A DNA stretch of 64,000 nucleotides from Lithospermum erythrorhizon (Eukaryota > Streptophyta > Magnoliopsida > Boraginales > Boraginaceae). How positions within the stretch are numbered: position 1 is the stretch's first letter; each line of letters begins with the position of its first letter. Under the pieces are notes generated by a model, which was not told where the DNA came from, did not search any database, and saw only the letters and a program-made list of their open reading frames with translations. Where the stretch lies: positions 62,001 through 126,000 of the forward strand of contig JADFUC010001192.1 of NCBI GenBank assembly GCA_019722365.1, in the 5' to 3' direction. Position numbers and translations under genes: made by a program. Below are positions 1-12,300 of this stretch, in pieces.

Positions 1-44
1 CCATTCTGTTATTCTATACTCCCGTAATAACCCCGAGTTTTATT

Positions 45-127
45 GGGTCAATTCGAAAACAATCTCCTTGACCCCGTTACCCACTTAAGCAGGAACTCTT
101 AAAAATATTGGGGCATGTTAATGTAAA
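45..127 (+). repeat. SINE-like repeat, diverged copy 1
   Basis: This stretch opens with 'gtcaattcgaaaacaat' and closes with 'ggggcatgttaatgta'. The same order of blocks recurs at about 46336-46437 and 60521-60634: gtcaattc-gaaac, then a C-rich stretch with a 'cccgcttaggcggga'-like hairpin, then ggggcatgtt. This copy is the most degraded; its hairpin reads 'cccacttaagcagga'. I infer a short interspersed element because it is about 100 bp, non-coding and dispersed. The family is not identified with certainty. Confidence 0.5.
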
Positions 128-804
128 ACCATCAACATTCGAGCCTAGACCATCTTTTTTAAATGGAGGGAGAAGTACGGAGTATTTAGTTACATAAGTT
201 TCATTATATAAATTCACAGTATACTACATGAACAAATATGTCAAGCATAAGTTGAATGAACAATAATATTCCTAATGAATTGATAAGGAGGGAGTATATT
301 TCTGGTTTGGATCAATAATATTGGAAGTTTGCATATTATTACTTGAAAGTGTACAATAATTTAAGGGAAAAAATCGTCGAATTGATTCCCGCTGGAAGGG
401 GAGCAGGGAATGGGAGACAAGTTGACTGAATACTGAATTACTGATGTACACGATGTACTGGCTACAAATGCTAGATTTGACATTAAAGTAGTTCTACTTA
501 TTGTTGTATTAGTTAAATGTTTGTGTATAGCTACTGTAATCGTTTATTCCGGAAAACAAACTAACATGTGGAATTTCCTTGTCAAACCGCTGTAGTGATA
601 TTGAACTATTCAGTCCATACGATTACTCGGTAGGGTTAGTATCTCTCGCTGACAAGTTCATGTGTATTTTTTCCGAATATAACTGCGAGTAGAAGGATTG
701 CTTGGATGTCTACTTACAAATCAGTATGCCTTTTGCACACATAAGTCAGGCTGATGTAGTTCTGGTCATAATTAGTTAACTTTATATTGTTAATAAGTAT
801 TTGC

Positions 805-819
805 TACTCCCTCCATCCC
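805..819 (+). repeat. Stowaway-type MITE terminus fragment
   Basis: The string tactccctccatccc matches the known plant Stowaway terminal consensus (TACTCCCTCCGTCCC) at 14 of 15 bases. I could not find the matching inverted end nearby, so this is probably a relic. Similar one-sided ends occur near 24604 and 31288. Confidence 0.4.
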
Positions 820-1325
820 ATGAAGTTCGTCTAATTTGAGCACTGTATATATAGACATGAGTATGTGGTCGCCTTTGTGATGCCAAATTAGCATGAAAAT
901 TTAATGTCTTCTGGATCCGAGTCTGCATGTGTAAATTAGACTTCAAATTCTTCCCTGAACATAGTCTCCTTACCTCTTATAGCTATTTGAAAGAGCTTAC
1001 CGTTGTTTAAGTAAATGCTCATCATTTCAACGCTTGTACTGGAAGCTAAATCCATTAGAGAATTATTCTAGTTAATGTTAATAGTTTCACCCCATCTATA
1101 TACACCCAAAAGTTCACATTTTTTCATTTCCATGCCTAGATGAAAATCTCCCAATTTAAACACAACACCGACAATCAATTCTATCATTGTATATTCATTT
1201 TGTTTCTCACTTCTGTTTTTTCATCTACGTGGTGGTGTCCGTGAGAGTAGCCTTACTTTTGGATTGTTTTTCCCCTTGACGTATTCTAACTCTGATCGTC
1301 TTCTTTTTTCCAGTGTACAGCTAAT

Positions 1326-1685
1326 ATGGTTATTCCACCTCCAATTAGGCCAGACAAGATTGCAACTTTCTTGAAGCCTTATATCCTAAAATTACACTTC
1401 ACTAACAAATTTGTGAATGCTCAAGTATTTCATGTACCATCATCTACAGTGGCTTGTGCTGCAAGTACTCAGGAGAAGGCTCTCAGGTTAAACATGGAAA
1501 AAACTCAAGAAAGTAGTCGAGATGTCAGAGCTGCTGCTAAAATCGGCAAGTTACTGGGTGAGCGGCTTTTGCTTAAGGATATTCCTGCTGTTTCTGTTGT
1601 CAGCTCGAATAAAGAACACAGATATCATGGAAAGGTAAAGGCAGTGATTGATTCGTTGAGAAACACTGGAGTGAAGTTGCTATAG
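1326..1685 (+). CDS. Ribosomal protein uL18 (L18p/L5e family), organellar-type short form
   Basis: The 119-residue protein belongs to the plant L18p/L5e small-protein family. It has the MVIPPPIRP start, a central HFTNKFVNAQVFH strand followed by VACAAST-QEKALR, and the C-terminal block AAKIGKLLGERLLLKDIPAV then YHGKVKAVIDSLRNTGVKLL. These match, from memory, Arabidopsis At5g27820-type proteins (about 114 residues), which bind 5S rRNA in the bacterial-type, probably mitochondrial, large subunit. The length is normal and the coding part is a single exon. A good 3' splice site (polypyrimidine tract plus ttttttccag, ending about 1313) lies just before the ATG, so the 5' UTR is probably spliced. 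There is no obvious targeting presequence, as is usual in this family. The next gene-like sequence (2998-3537) faces it on the other strand. Confidence 0.88.
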   Translation: MVIPPPIRPDKIATFLKPYILKLHFTNKFVNAQVFHVPSSTVACAASTQEKALRLNMEKTQESSRDVRAAAKIGKLLGERLLLKDIPAVSVVSSNKEHRYHGKVKAVIDSLRNTGVKLL

Positions 1686-2997
1686 ATTAGTTTACAAGAG
1701 GACATGGATGATTTGCATGATTTCTATGTTGATTATCTGCAGAATTTGAATCCATGTAATGAATAATCTTTGGATAATGATTGTTTTAGTTCATGTTTCT
1801 TGTTCACTATATAGGGTTTGTGACTGATGTGTTTCCTAACATTCTTTTTTGTTATAAAACAGTGATGTTTGAGAGGGAAGTAGTATATTTGCCATACTCC
1901 CTATTCAATACTGAATAGGGCCCAACTCAAACATAGAAATTAGAAAGAATAGGACCAACCAATTCTAACCCTAAAAGAAAATAACATTTTCTCCTTTTTT
2001 CGACCTTACACATTTCTTTCTTTTTTTCAATTTATCGCGCTAATAATTTTATCCTTTCTATCTCAATTTTATAATACTCATGTGTTATTTTTCAATTAAT
2101 TCTTTTGTATTTTATTCAATGTATTGTATCATAATAATAAGAAATAATTATTTTGTCAGATCTTGTTAATTTTTCAGATTTTCAATTTAATTATTTATAT
2201 TTTATTCAATGTATTGTACTATATTGTTAATACTTGGATTTGTTATCCCGTTAACTGGTAACTGTCGTCGGGTTTTTTCCAAAGACGGTTTTTTTGTGGC
2301 TATTTGTCATATTAATATCAGAATTTGAGAAAACGTGATTGAGTTCGATTGGTGTCTTATATGTTGTGCTATTTTCTTACACTGAAGAATTTGTATTATT
2401 CAATTTTTCAAGTATGTATGCTTGATCAATTTATTGAATTTTATATGTTTTTTATAAATTTTAAATATTTATTTAATGGCATTTAGAATTTATTTATATT
2501 TTAATATTTATTTAATTAAATTATTATATTTATACTACTATTTATAATCTAATTAATAAGATTTATTATTTAATTATCTATTATAGTATTATTTATTTAA
2601 TATATGATCTATATATAAGTAAATGAACTAAGTGTAGGGTAGTTGTCAAAACAACTCAATTCTAAAGTTTTTCTTTTGAATTAAGACAAACAAATATTTT
2701 TAATATTCAGACTACCATAATTTCAGATTCGCATTCAGCTTCAAATATTCATTAGACTGATTTTCGCTTTCAAATTTAACAAATAATTCCCTAATGGGGC
2801 TTTAGACGATTTAATTAAGTCTCAGGATCACTTGCACCGACTCTAGTCTCAATTTTGGACAAGGAGATGGATGTTAACTTGTCATAAAAGTTGATATAAT
2901 GGGTTTTATAAATTTTAAGATGTTTATATTAAAATAAATACTCTGACGCCATCTGATTTTTGCTTCAGAAATGGGTACAAGGAATGGTACATGTGGT
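1686..2997. other. Intergenic, AT-rich, no gene seen
   Basis: The first 150 bases are the likely 3' UTR of the uL18 gene. The rest is AT-rich low-complexity DNA with runs such as 'tatttattcaatgtattgta', repeated near 2110 and 2205. I see no coding potential or complete transposon. Confidence 0.5.
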
Positions 2998-3537
2998 CTA
3001 CTCTACTGAAGTAACCTGAAGAATGTGTTCACATATACCTTCATTCATATGCACAATGTAATAACAAGAGCTAAGGCCTCTACTATAAACTAGATACAAT
3101 AATTTCTTCATATCATAGAATCCATAATTGAGAGCTCTTTTGATGCAGTCAACACTTTCAGTGCTTCCTGTCTCTTCAAGAATCCTACTGTCATAACCAA
3201 AAGTGATCTGAGATTTTTTGGAGGCTTCCATCTCGGAATTTGCATACTGTGTCTACAAGTATTGTAAAACAAAGCCTCTTGTAAATTGTTGTCTATTGAT
3301 AGAAAGAACAAAGACACTTGATAAAGAACCATGTTTACAAATGTTATACAGAGACTAGATTGAAGAAACAATTACTTACAAAGTTTAGCAACTTCACAAA
3401 CATAGACCGACTTCTTGAATCAAGAGGATAACCATCAGCTGGTTGAGAATAAGTTGAATCCTTGGGAACATCAGTTGTCTCTGTGTATTTCTGATTCTTG
3501 ATATTACCATTGCTAGCATTAGTCACTGGTGTTATTC
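2998..3537 (-). pseudogene. Two-exon gene fragment of unrecognised family
   Basis: Two minus-strand exons fit together in phase. Exon A (3537 to 3380) follows a ttgttcag acceptor, ends at a strong GTAAGT donor and encodes GITPVTNASNGN...DGYPLDSRSRSMFVKLLNF. Exon B begins at 3246 (acceptor gacacag) or 3252 and encodes YANSEMEASKKSQITFGYD...ESVDCIKRALNYGFYDMKK...CEHILQVTSVE before a stop at 2998. The amino-acid composition looks like real protein rather than noise. I do not recognise the family. No start codon or upstream exon could be found between 3540 and 4240, beyond which a transposon begins. It is therefore either the 3' end of a gene cut by that insertion or a captured and abandoned fragment. 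A real gene with distant 5' exons is not excluded. Confidence 0.4.
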
Positions 3538-4240
3538 CTGAACAAGTTAAGAACAATTCTGATTAAAAGACTAGATAGGAGCCTAAATTTAAGAAATGTT
3601 CAGTGCACTGAATACAGTAGCTTCTCAAAGATGTGTATGCTAATATACGACTTTCAAACAGAATCATGCAGAACAGGCGAAATCATATTTCACAAGATGG
3701 AAACACAAAAGAGAGGGATACCACAAGAAATTCTCGACAAAAGACATGATGTCTAGAAGAAATTCTCCAAGATATTTTCCATTTTCACCTTGTAGAAGAA
3801 TTGAACATATTTACCCTTGTTATGGCAATGTTTTCTGGAGGCAAGCTAAAAAACAGACCAGAGGAATTTAGAAAGAAAAATAAAGTGTGAACTCAATCAT
3901 ATACTCTTATTTTTTTATTAGACGACTTTCCATTTTGGTTTGTTAACTAATAACGATGGTTAAAGCTTTCGCTGAACATAGCCGCAATTATAAAAGGTCA
4001 CAAGTGAGGCGACTATTAATAATATTACCAGTTGATCACTTATATTTTAAAATGATCCGGTCGATAACCTATCTTTAAAAAGTTATTCTATTTGCCTTTT
4101 CGTTAAAAAATTCCATTAAATGATCATTGGCGCGCCACGTGACTGGTGACTTTTTTTGGGGGACATTTTTGAAAGATCATAATACAATTCTTTAAAAAGA
4201 AAGTATCAATTAATACTCTCCTTTTCACAAAGACTTCACC

Positions 4241-7200
4241 CCGAGTCAAGTATACACACCCAAATAGTGTTTGTTCGAGGGATGAAATGACTATTTTGCC
4301 TCTAATTTTGGGCATAATAGTTACAAGTAAATTATATTCAGGACAAAATAGTCAGTTTCAAAATTCTAATTTTAAATGACTATTTTCCTTTTCTCACAAC
4401 ACTTACCCCCGAGTCATATACACACTGAAGTCAAGTAAACCCATATACACACACCAAACAATAAACGAATCGTGCAAAATTACTATTTTACCTCGGCGTA
4501 ATTTTTTGGTTACTAGACAAAAATAAAGAAATTTTAAGGTCAGTTGCATAAAAACAAGCGAATTCATCACGTGTTTAGTAAATAACAAAGTCAATTCCGC
4601 TTGTAGTACAACAAACACACGCTGCACTGCTTATCGTTAAAAACAAACATCGATTTATGCCTTTTTATTTACAAACACCACTTATTAAATTGCTACTTTC
4701 ATAAACATAAACGAATTTGCAGAAGCCATTATCAAACATGAAAAAAAGAAATCGTATACAAATATCGAGGAAACGTGGTCTTTATTGATATATTGAATCA
4801 AGTAGTACTTATTACACGCGAATTTTGTCGCACTACTCCACAATTTGATAAGAAGGCTTTCAGTGTCTCGCTTGTTTATATAGCCTAACTTTGTGAGCCA
4901 TGTATTCGATCGGTTTAACAAAGGTACCATCTACAATATCTTAATATCTTTACTACAACGATGTTTAATAATTTTATCAACTCTACAATTCAAGGTTTTA
5001 CCAAAGAAATTATATTTCTTACCATGATTACCATTTTTCATAGTTTATCATATTTCATAATTTTACCATATTTGACTATATTCTAAAATTTACCATAATT
5101 TACTATATATTTCATAGTAAATTTTTTTTTATAATTTTACCATATTTAACCATATTCTAAAATTTACCATAAATTACCATATTTCATAATTTACCATATT
5201 TTATAATTTTACCATATTTGTCCATATTCTAAAATTTACCATAATTTACCATATTTCAGACTTTGACAATTTTTTAACATATTCTAAAATTTACCATATT
5301 TCACAATTTTACCATTTTTGACCATATTTCATATTTTACCATATTTCATAATTTTACCATAAATTACCATATTTCATAATTTTACCATAAATTACCATAT
5401 TTCATAATTTACCCTTTTTGGACCATATTTTATATTTCATAATGTTACCATTTTTACCATACTTACCATATTCTAAAAATTTATCATAATTTACCATATT
5501 TTGCTAATTTTACCTATTTTTAACCGTATTTTTACCATATTTCATAATTCATAATTTTACCATAATCTCATAATATGGTCCATAATCTATAATCTCATAA
5601 TATGGTCCATAATTTTACCATATTTCATATTTCATAATTCATAATTTTACCATATTTCATAATTCATATTTCATAGTCCATAATCTAAAATTAACCATAT
5701 TTTATAATTTTACCATATTTTATCATAACCTAAAATTTTATCATATTTCATAATTTCATCATAATTTTATCATAATCTCATATTTCATAGTTTAATCATA
5801 ATTTCATCGTGTCATTCTCATATTTCATAGTTTAATCATAATTTCATTCTCTGTTTCATAGTTTAATCATAATCTCATTCTCATATTTTCATAGCTTTTT
5901 AACTATACTTTCAATATAATTTCATCATAATTCGTATTTCATAGTTTAATCATTATTTCATCATATTTCATAATTTTACTTCATAATTTGACCATATTTA
6001 TTATGTATTTCATAATTTCACAATCTCAATAATTTCATACTAATTACATTTTCATTACATTTTCATACTAAATACACAAATTAATATATTTTCATATTAA
6101 TTAATACACAATTCATAATCGTAGCCCGCTTCTTAACAAACCGTGCAAATTCGTTGTTTTCGCTGATATTTAAAACCAAAATTCAACTCGGTCGCGTAGT
6201 CACATCGTCAAATCCGCTGGCCGTTTGTTATGTAACAAGCGAATCTGCTGCTTGTTAACAAACAAGCTTAATTTGTGTTATGCCATAACAAACAAGTGAA
6301 TTATCATGGTTGCTCATAAGGCTAAATCTTTATCATTCTTGTTTCTTTATAAACATTATATTTACTTGTTAGTTCCTCTAGTGACACGAAATAAATTTGG
6401 TACTTTATTTCATTTATTGTATAATCATGTCAAGACATGTTCAATTCGTTAAAATGTTCAATTTTCCTATCCATGTAATCTAAAATTTACCAATATCTCA
6501 TAATCTAAAATTTACCATATTTCATAGTTTACCATTTTTGACCATATTTTATATTTCATAATGTTACCATTTTTTACCATAATTTACCATATTTGACCAT
6601 ATTCTAAAATTTACTATAATTCGGTCATATTTCATAATTTTACCATTTTTAACCGTATTTTACCATATTTCATATTTCATAATTCATAATTTTACCATAA
6701 TTTAAATATATTTCTTATAATTTTACCAAATTACTATATTTCATAATTTATCATATTTTACCATATTTTATGTTTCATAATTTTTACCATTTTTTATATA
6801 TCATAATTTATCATATTTTACCATATTCTAAAATTTACCATAAATTACTATATTAACAATAAATCTTAACAAATATTTTCATAAGTTCATCATATTTTAT
6901 AATTCATTATTTAATTATTATTTACCTTATTCTTATGTAATTACTATTTAATTCATCATTATTTAATTCATTCTATATAATTAATTATTTAATTCTTCTT
7001 ATGTAATTACTATTTAATTCATTCTTACGAATTAATTATTTATTTCATTTTTATGTTATTACTTATTTATTTCATTCTCATGTAATAAACTATTTAATTC
7101 ATTCTTATGTAATAAATTTTTAATATTTCTTATGTAATTAATTATTCTATTCTTATGTAATTAATTATTTAACTAATTTTTATGTATTCATTCTTATGAA

Positions 7201-7520
7201 TTTGCATTGTGCTTATATATAAACAAATGTTTACTACATGGTCATTATCAACAAACACACAAAAATTCATTATTATGTAATAAGTAATACACTACCGTTA
7301 CATATAAACAAACAAGTTGATAAAATGCTTATTATCAAACAAGCGAATTCGCTTGTTTTGTTGTAAGCAACAAATTAATTCATGAACAGTCCTCGGTAAG
7401 CAATCTAATAATTCGCTTATTTCGCTAACAAACACTAATCGAGTTCGCTTTATGTGCATAAGTGGCAAAATTGTCATTTCACCCGCAAGTTACTATTTTG
7501 GTGCGTGTATGTCAGCTCGG
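4241..7520. mobile_element. Large non-autonomous Mutator-like (TIR) element, copy 1
   Basis: The left end reads ccgagtcaagtatacacacc and soon has 'gatgaaatgactattttgcc'. The reverse complement of the right end reads ccgagctgacatacacgcac and then 'ggtgaaatgacaattttgcc'. These are long, imperfect terminal inverted repeats. A second left-end-like block begins at about 4403. The interior holds repeated 'aacaagcgaatt' motifs and an AT-rich array but no protein gene. The same end and internal blocks recur at 32932-43942, and the ends resemble the 141-bp MITE at 44704. I assign it to the Mutator-like superfamily because that small relative has a 9-bp target duplication. No clear target duplication survives here, so the exact borders are approximate. 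Confidence 0.55.
4985..6860 (+). repeat. G-poor AT-rich degenerate tandem array
   Basis: The array is built from variants of 'ttaccatatttcataatttt' and 'accataaattaccatatt', later drifting to 'tcatatttcatagtttaatc'. Unit lengths vary, so it is not a clean satellite. On the + strand guanine is almost absent over long stretches (for example 5160-5360), whereas cytosine persists in the ACC triplets; this strand asymmetry is unlike the flanks. A gap at about 6120-6480 holds non-array sequence with 'aacaagcgaa' motifs. It lies inside the transposon at 4241-7520. Confidence 0.7.
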
Positions 7521-9284
7521 ATATCAGGGGGTTTTCTTTAGATATCCACAGGTGATGTTATTACAACTTGAGGACAAAACCTCCATGGTTATCTTTGATG
7601 AAATTGTTTAGGCTTACCTTTTCCAATCCCTTTAATTTCGATTGCTGGTCAGGGCGACTCCTTAAACTATTAAAATCAATTAAGTTACCCTAACTATCCC
7701 TCGAATCCTATTATTTTAAATTTATTTATTTTTGTATTGTACTGACGCTAATCACTTTCACGGCGGTAAAATCTAAAGTGTACATGTATTAGGCTTCAAG
7801 GGTCAATTTTCAAATACAAAAAAGTAATTGGGCCAATATAATATTTGTACAATATCATTTTTACTCTTTATTAAAACTATGACCGATAGTAAGGATGACC
7901 GATCGCGCTTACTGAAATGGTTAATCGACCTATTATACAATTGCATAATCTAATCGGTTATTAATTCAAGGCAATATGATCTCTGTAAATAGTCCGGTAG
8001 GCAACCTCATCCGATTGTAAATTTAAGGAGCAACCGAACGATTCGACAAAAGCTAGGTGGACAAAGTTAAGAAAGCCAAATTGTTTATCTAACTCATCTT
8101 TTGTCATCATGTTCCTCTAGGTTCATTTTAATTTTAAATTGGTGATTAATTAGAAGTAACACTACACGTATCACTAATATTATTTTTTATATATAATGAA
8201 AATACTATTTAACCTTCAAGTGAAGCTTTCTTAATTAGTGATGTGTATAACAATTCGACTAATTAAATGGAGCATGCAACTTAATTCGATATTATTTTAT
8301 TAAATATTAAGTTGAGATTACAGATACCTAACTTGATAAATGTTTCTTTAAATTTCATACTCAATTATTTTAACTTATATTCATATTTTATTAATATAAA
8401 AATACAAAGCTAATAATTATGCTGAACTACATGTCCAACTCTAAGGCTAGCATGAGTTCGACTCCATCTAGACCAAATCAAAATTTGAATTTTGATTCAC
8501 CCGACCGTAACTAATCAGCCAATGTAAGTCAATTCATTCCTAATTCTAGTTACAAATAATGTCTTCACTTATAATGATCTCGTTTTATTTCTGTGAATGC
8601 AATTTATCACAAATCTTCCAAGCTGAATCCTTTAAATACGCTATCTAAATGTAGCTTCCTTACAAAATAAGTAAATTTATCAGCAGTTTAAACACTGAAT
8701 GACAAGCTCAAGAATAATCGAAAAAGCTTTTGGGCTTAAAATAGAGAATTTGGGTAACAAAGTCAACTTACTTACCTGTCTCAAGATTTACCTTTTATAG
8801 TCTATTTGACTGCTACTTTGGTCGGTTACTGATTCGCCTTTTGGCTGTCGACACTATTTGGTACTAATAAGTGGCCGAGTAATTAAAATCTTAATTGCCG
8901 CCTTTAATTGAGCCTAACCAAGCCGTTAGTTCAAATCTAGCTTCCTCTCTACCGGTACCGCACAACTCAACCCATTTAATTTAAAGCAGACTACCACTCT
9001 CGTACTACATTTTATTCTAAGGCCTCTTGCTCTTGTGCCGATCTATTTCTCAAGGGTCCAATCTCATTGATCGATACTATATCAAATTTCATTTATTTGG
9101 CCAGATTAATAACTTATTTTAAATTTTAGTTCTTAATTTCTTATTCTACTAAATATGTAATTTATATGCTTGGGTCTATCTATAAAATATTTTCGTAATA
9201 TCCTTTTATCGCTTTTCGTAAGTATAAAAATAATAATTTATTACCAACATTTGACACCTAAAAACGAAAAAATAAATTAAGTTG
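7521..9284. other. Intergenic, no gene seen
   Basis: This is mixed AT-rich sequence with no convincing exon on either strand. The last 100 bases before 9285 should hold the promoter of the following gene. Confidence 0.45.
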
Positions 9285-9294
9285 TATATAAAAA
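9285..9294 (+). promoter_or_regulatory. Probable TATA box of the KELP-gag gene
   Basis: TATATAAAAA lies 89 bases before the ATG at 9374. A pyrimidine patch (ccaccacctcctccctcc, about 9318-9336) follows about 25 bases downstream, where a plant core promoter would start transcription. This is inferred from position and consensus only. Confidence 0.5.
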
Positions 9295-9373
9295 TGAGAT
9301 TATATAATTCCATAAGCACCACCACCTCCTCCCTCCAAGTCCAAACATCCTTCAAAATTAATCACACATTGAC

Positions 9374-12300
9374 ATGGCCGAACCCGATTCCCCCAATAGC
9401 AAACGCCGAAAACTAATACAAACGACTGTTCTACACGTTCTTAAATCCGCCGACTTAGAAACCGCTACCGAACTCGATATCCGACTCGCTACTGCGACCC
9501 GGCTCGGTATCGACCGGTTCGACTTGGACCAGAAGCGGCTCATCAGAACCGTCCTCGAATCATTCTTACTCTCAACCACCTCTAATGGCACAACAAAATC
9601 AGCCCAAGGTACAACTAATAACAACCGCAGCTCTAACGAACTACAACAGCCAATTAATAATCATGGAGTACAACACATTGAAGCAACTGAAGTACAACGG
9701 ATTGAAGCGGAAGGGAAAAACGATATTGGTCCAGCTGATTTTATTCAGGATAATAATTGCAAAATTATTTGTCAGGTTAGTTTTTATTAGTCGATTTTTT
9801 TTACTGTGAATTCGAATGTGTTGTTCATTTTAAAAAATCGTATTTTCAACATATTTGAATATTGGCGTGGTTATTTTGACTAATCTAAAATTATTATCTA
9901 TGTTTAGTGTTGTAGTATCGAATAGGCTTATAATTGGACTCAACCCTGCCTTTGATCGAGTGAGTCGTCTAACATAATATTATTGTAGTTGTCGTTGACG
10001 AGGAATGTTACTGTTAATGAATTCGGAGGACAATCTATGGTTACCATTCAGGACTACCATCAGAAAGATGGGAAACAGTTTCCTAAAACTGGAGGTATTT
10101 ATTGCATAGCAGCCGTGTTTTCTCGTGTTTCAGTGGATGCTTTCACTTTATGCATCAATTTCGTAGTAGTGTATTGCGCCTTTTGGCATTTCCTTTCTAA
10201 ATATCAAATTCTTATATTGCTTAATTTACCTTCCTTCGACACGCCTGATCATTAATTTATCACTGTACTGCAAGTGTTCTTGTGAACTTGGAGCATCTGT
10301 CCATACACAGCCCGGGATGATATGTTTGGAGCATACAATTCAATTGTGATGTCTTTATGTGAATTTCAGCACAGAATTTGGCTGTAAAACAAGCTCAGTT
10401 GAGTTCGGCTCAGAAGAAATTTTAACCTGAATTTTCTTCTTTGTACCGGTTCACCTCTAGTTTGTCTTCGGTTAGAATGTTAGATTGTAATATACTTCTA
10501 TTTATTTTAGTACTCCCTTCATAATTTGCCACAATTGACATACACAGTATACTACAAAACATTAAATTTCTCTTGTTCTCACTTAACATTCTTGTAATAG
10601 TAGAATTGTGCTTCCTTTTATTGTATGCCTGAATTTTATGAAATCAAACCCCAAGTTTTGGAGGATTCTATGGATGTGAATCGTATTTCATAGTCTTATA
10701 ACTAGTGAGAGGCCTAAGCTTAAAAAACGGGAAAATCCAAGTCTACTACATATTCATGTGATTATGTCAAGGCTTTTATCCTCTTATGAAATTGAAAACC
10801 AGCTGTCTGTGTGTTTAATTGGACTCTGAAGTCAATATACATTTACATGTCCCATCTTATTATTTATATTTTTGCTATTTTTCGTATATTATTCCGTATA
10901 GTGATATGATATAACCTATGGTTATGATAGAGCCACCGACTTTCTTTCCTATTTTTGTATAGTATTTCTTACGGAGTATTTTGCAAACATTTTAACTGGT
11001 TATTATTGTATTATTTTATGCTGAAAGGAACGAGCTTGACCGCTGAACAATGGGTATCAATCAAGAACAACATCCCTGCCATAGAGGAAGCTATTACAAG
11101 AATGAAATCACGGTTGAGGTGAATTTGTTGATTTCAGTGACTTTTTTCCAATTAATGTTTGGATGTTGTTGCAAGTCAAATTATGACGCTCATATAGCAC
11201 AAGGGTTATCTTTAGGATACTTTTGTGTGAAGGTCTAACATGTGTGTCTATGTTTCTAAACTTGTTTTTTCTGGTCTGCCTTCTTTGCTTTAGGTATTAG
11301 TAATAATTTGGTTTAATCTGATTCTAACATAGCAATTGTGATCTCTTAGATGTTACTTCTGAAAGTTGATTGCTATTATCGATGACATTGAACTTGATGA
11401 ATTGTAGATTGCCAACTACTGGTAAGCCATCTGAACCAGCTGTGTCTTGTTTTGTGGTTGATTCTGCTCAAACGAATGCTACTGTCAACAATAAAAGAAT
11501 GGAGGCATCTATATATAACTCAAACTCCATAGCAGATTTACAAGAATCAAATTTTGAAGGAAGTAAACAAATGGAAGTAAATTCTAATGCTTCAACTCCT
11601 AACCCTCTACACCATACCCCTCCTAATATTGTTCATCATCCCACCATTTCTCTTCCTCCTCCTGGACTCATGTATATGCCTGTTCGTCTTGATGGGACAA
11701 ATTACTATCTCTGGAAGCATCAGATGGAATTTTCCCTTGCAGAATTGAAGGTTGTTTATGTACTTACTGAGGCATGCCCCAACTTCAGCTCTACTTCTTC
11801 AGGCACACCTGAAGAGATTGATGAAACAAAAGCTTTGATACAAAAGTGGGTGGATGACGACTACATTTGCCGCCACAACATTTTAACTTGTTTGGGTGAC
11901 AACCTTTACAATGACTATTCTAGGAAAGCCTGCAGTGCTAAAGAGCTCTGGGAAGAACTTAAATCTGTTTACGATGAAGATATTGGAACAAAGAGATCTC
12001 AGATAAACAAGTATGTCCAGTTTCAGATTGTTGATGGTGTCTCAATTCTTGAACAAGTTCATGAACTTCAGAGCATTGCACATTCCATATGTGCCTCGGG
12101 AATCTGGATTGAGGAATACTTTCATGTTAGTTTCATTATCTCCAAACTCCCTCCTTCATGGAAGGAATTTCGATTGAGAATGATGCGGGAAGAGTTTTTA
12201 CCTCTTCACATGTTGATGCACCGTCTAAAGGTTGAAGAAGATGCTCGCAGTGGCAAACAACCAGGAAAGCCTAGTGGGCATGGTGCAGGATCAAAATGTG

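Noticed and set aside
4985..6860. Possible CRISPR-like or centromeric satellite array
   Set aside because: Units are irregular, AT-only variants without constant length or unique spacers, in a eukaryotic transposon.
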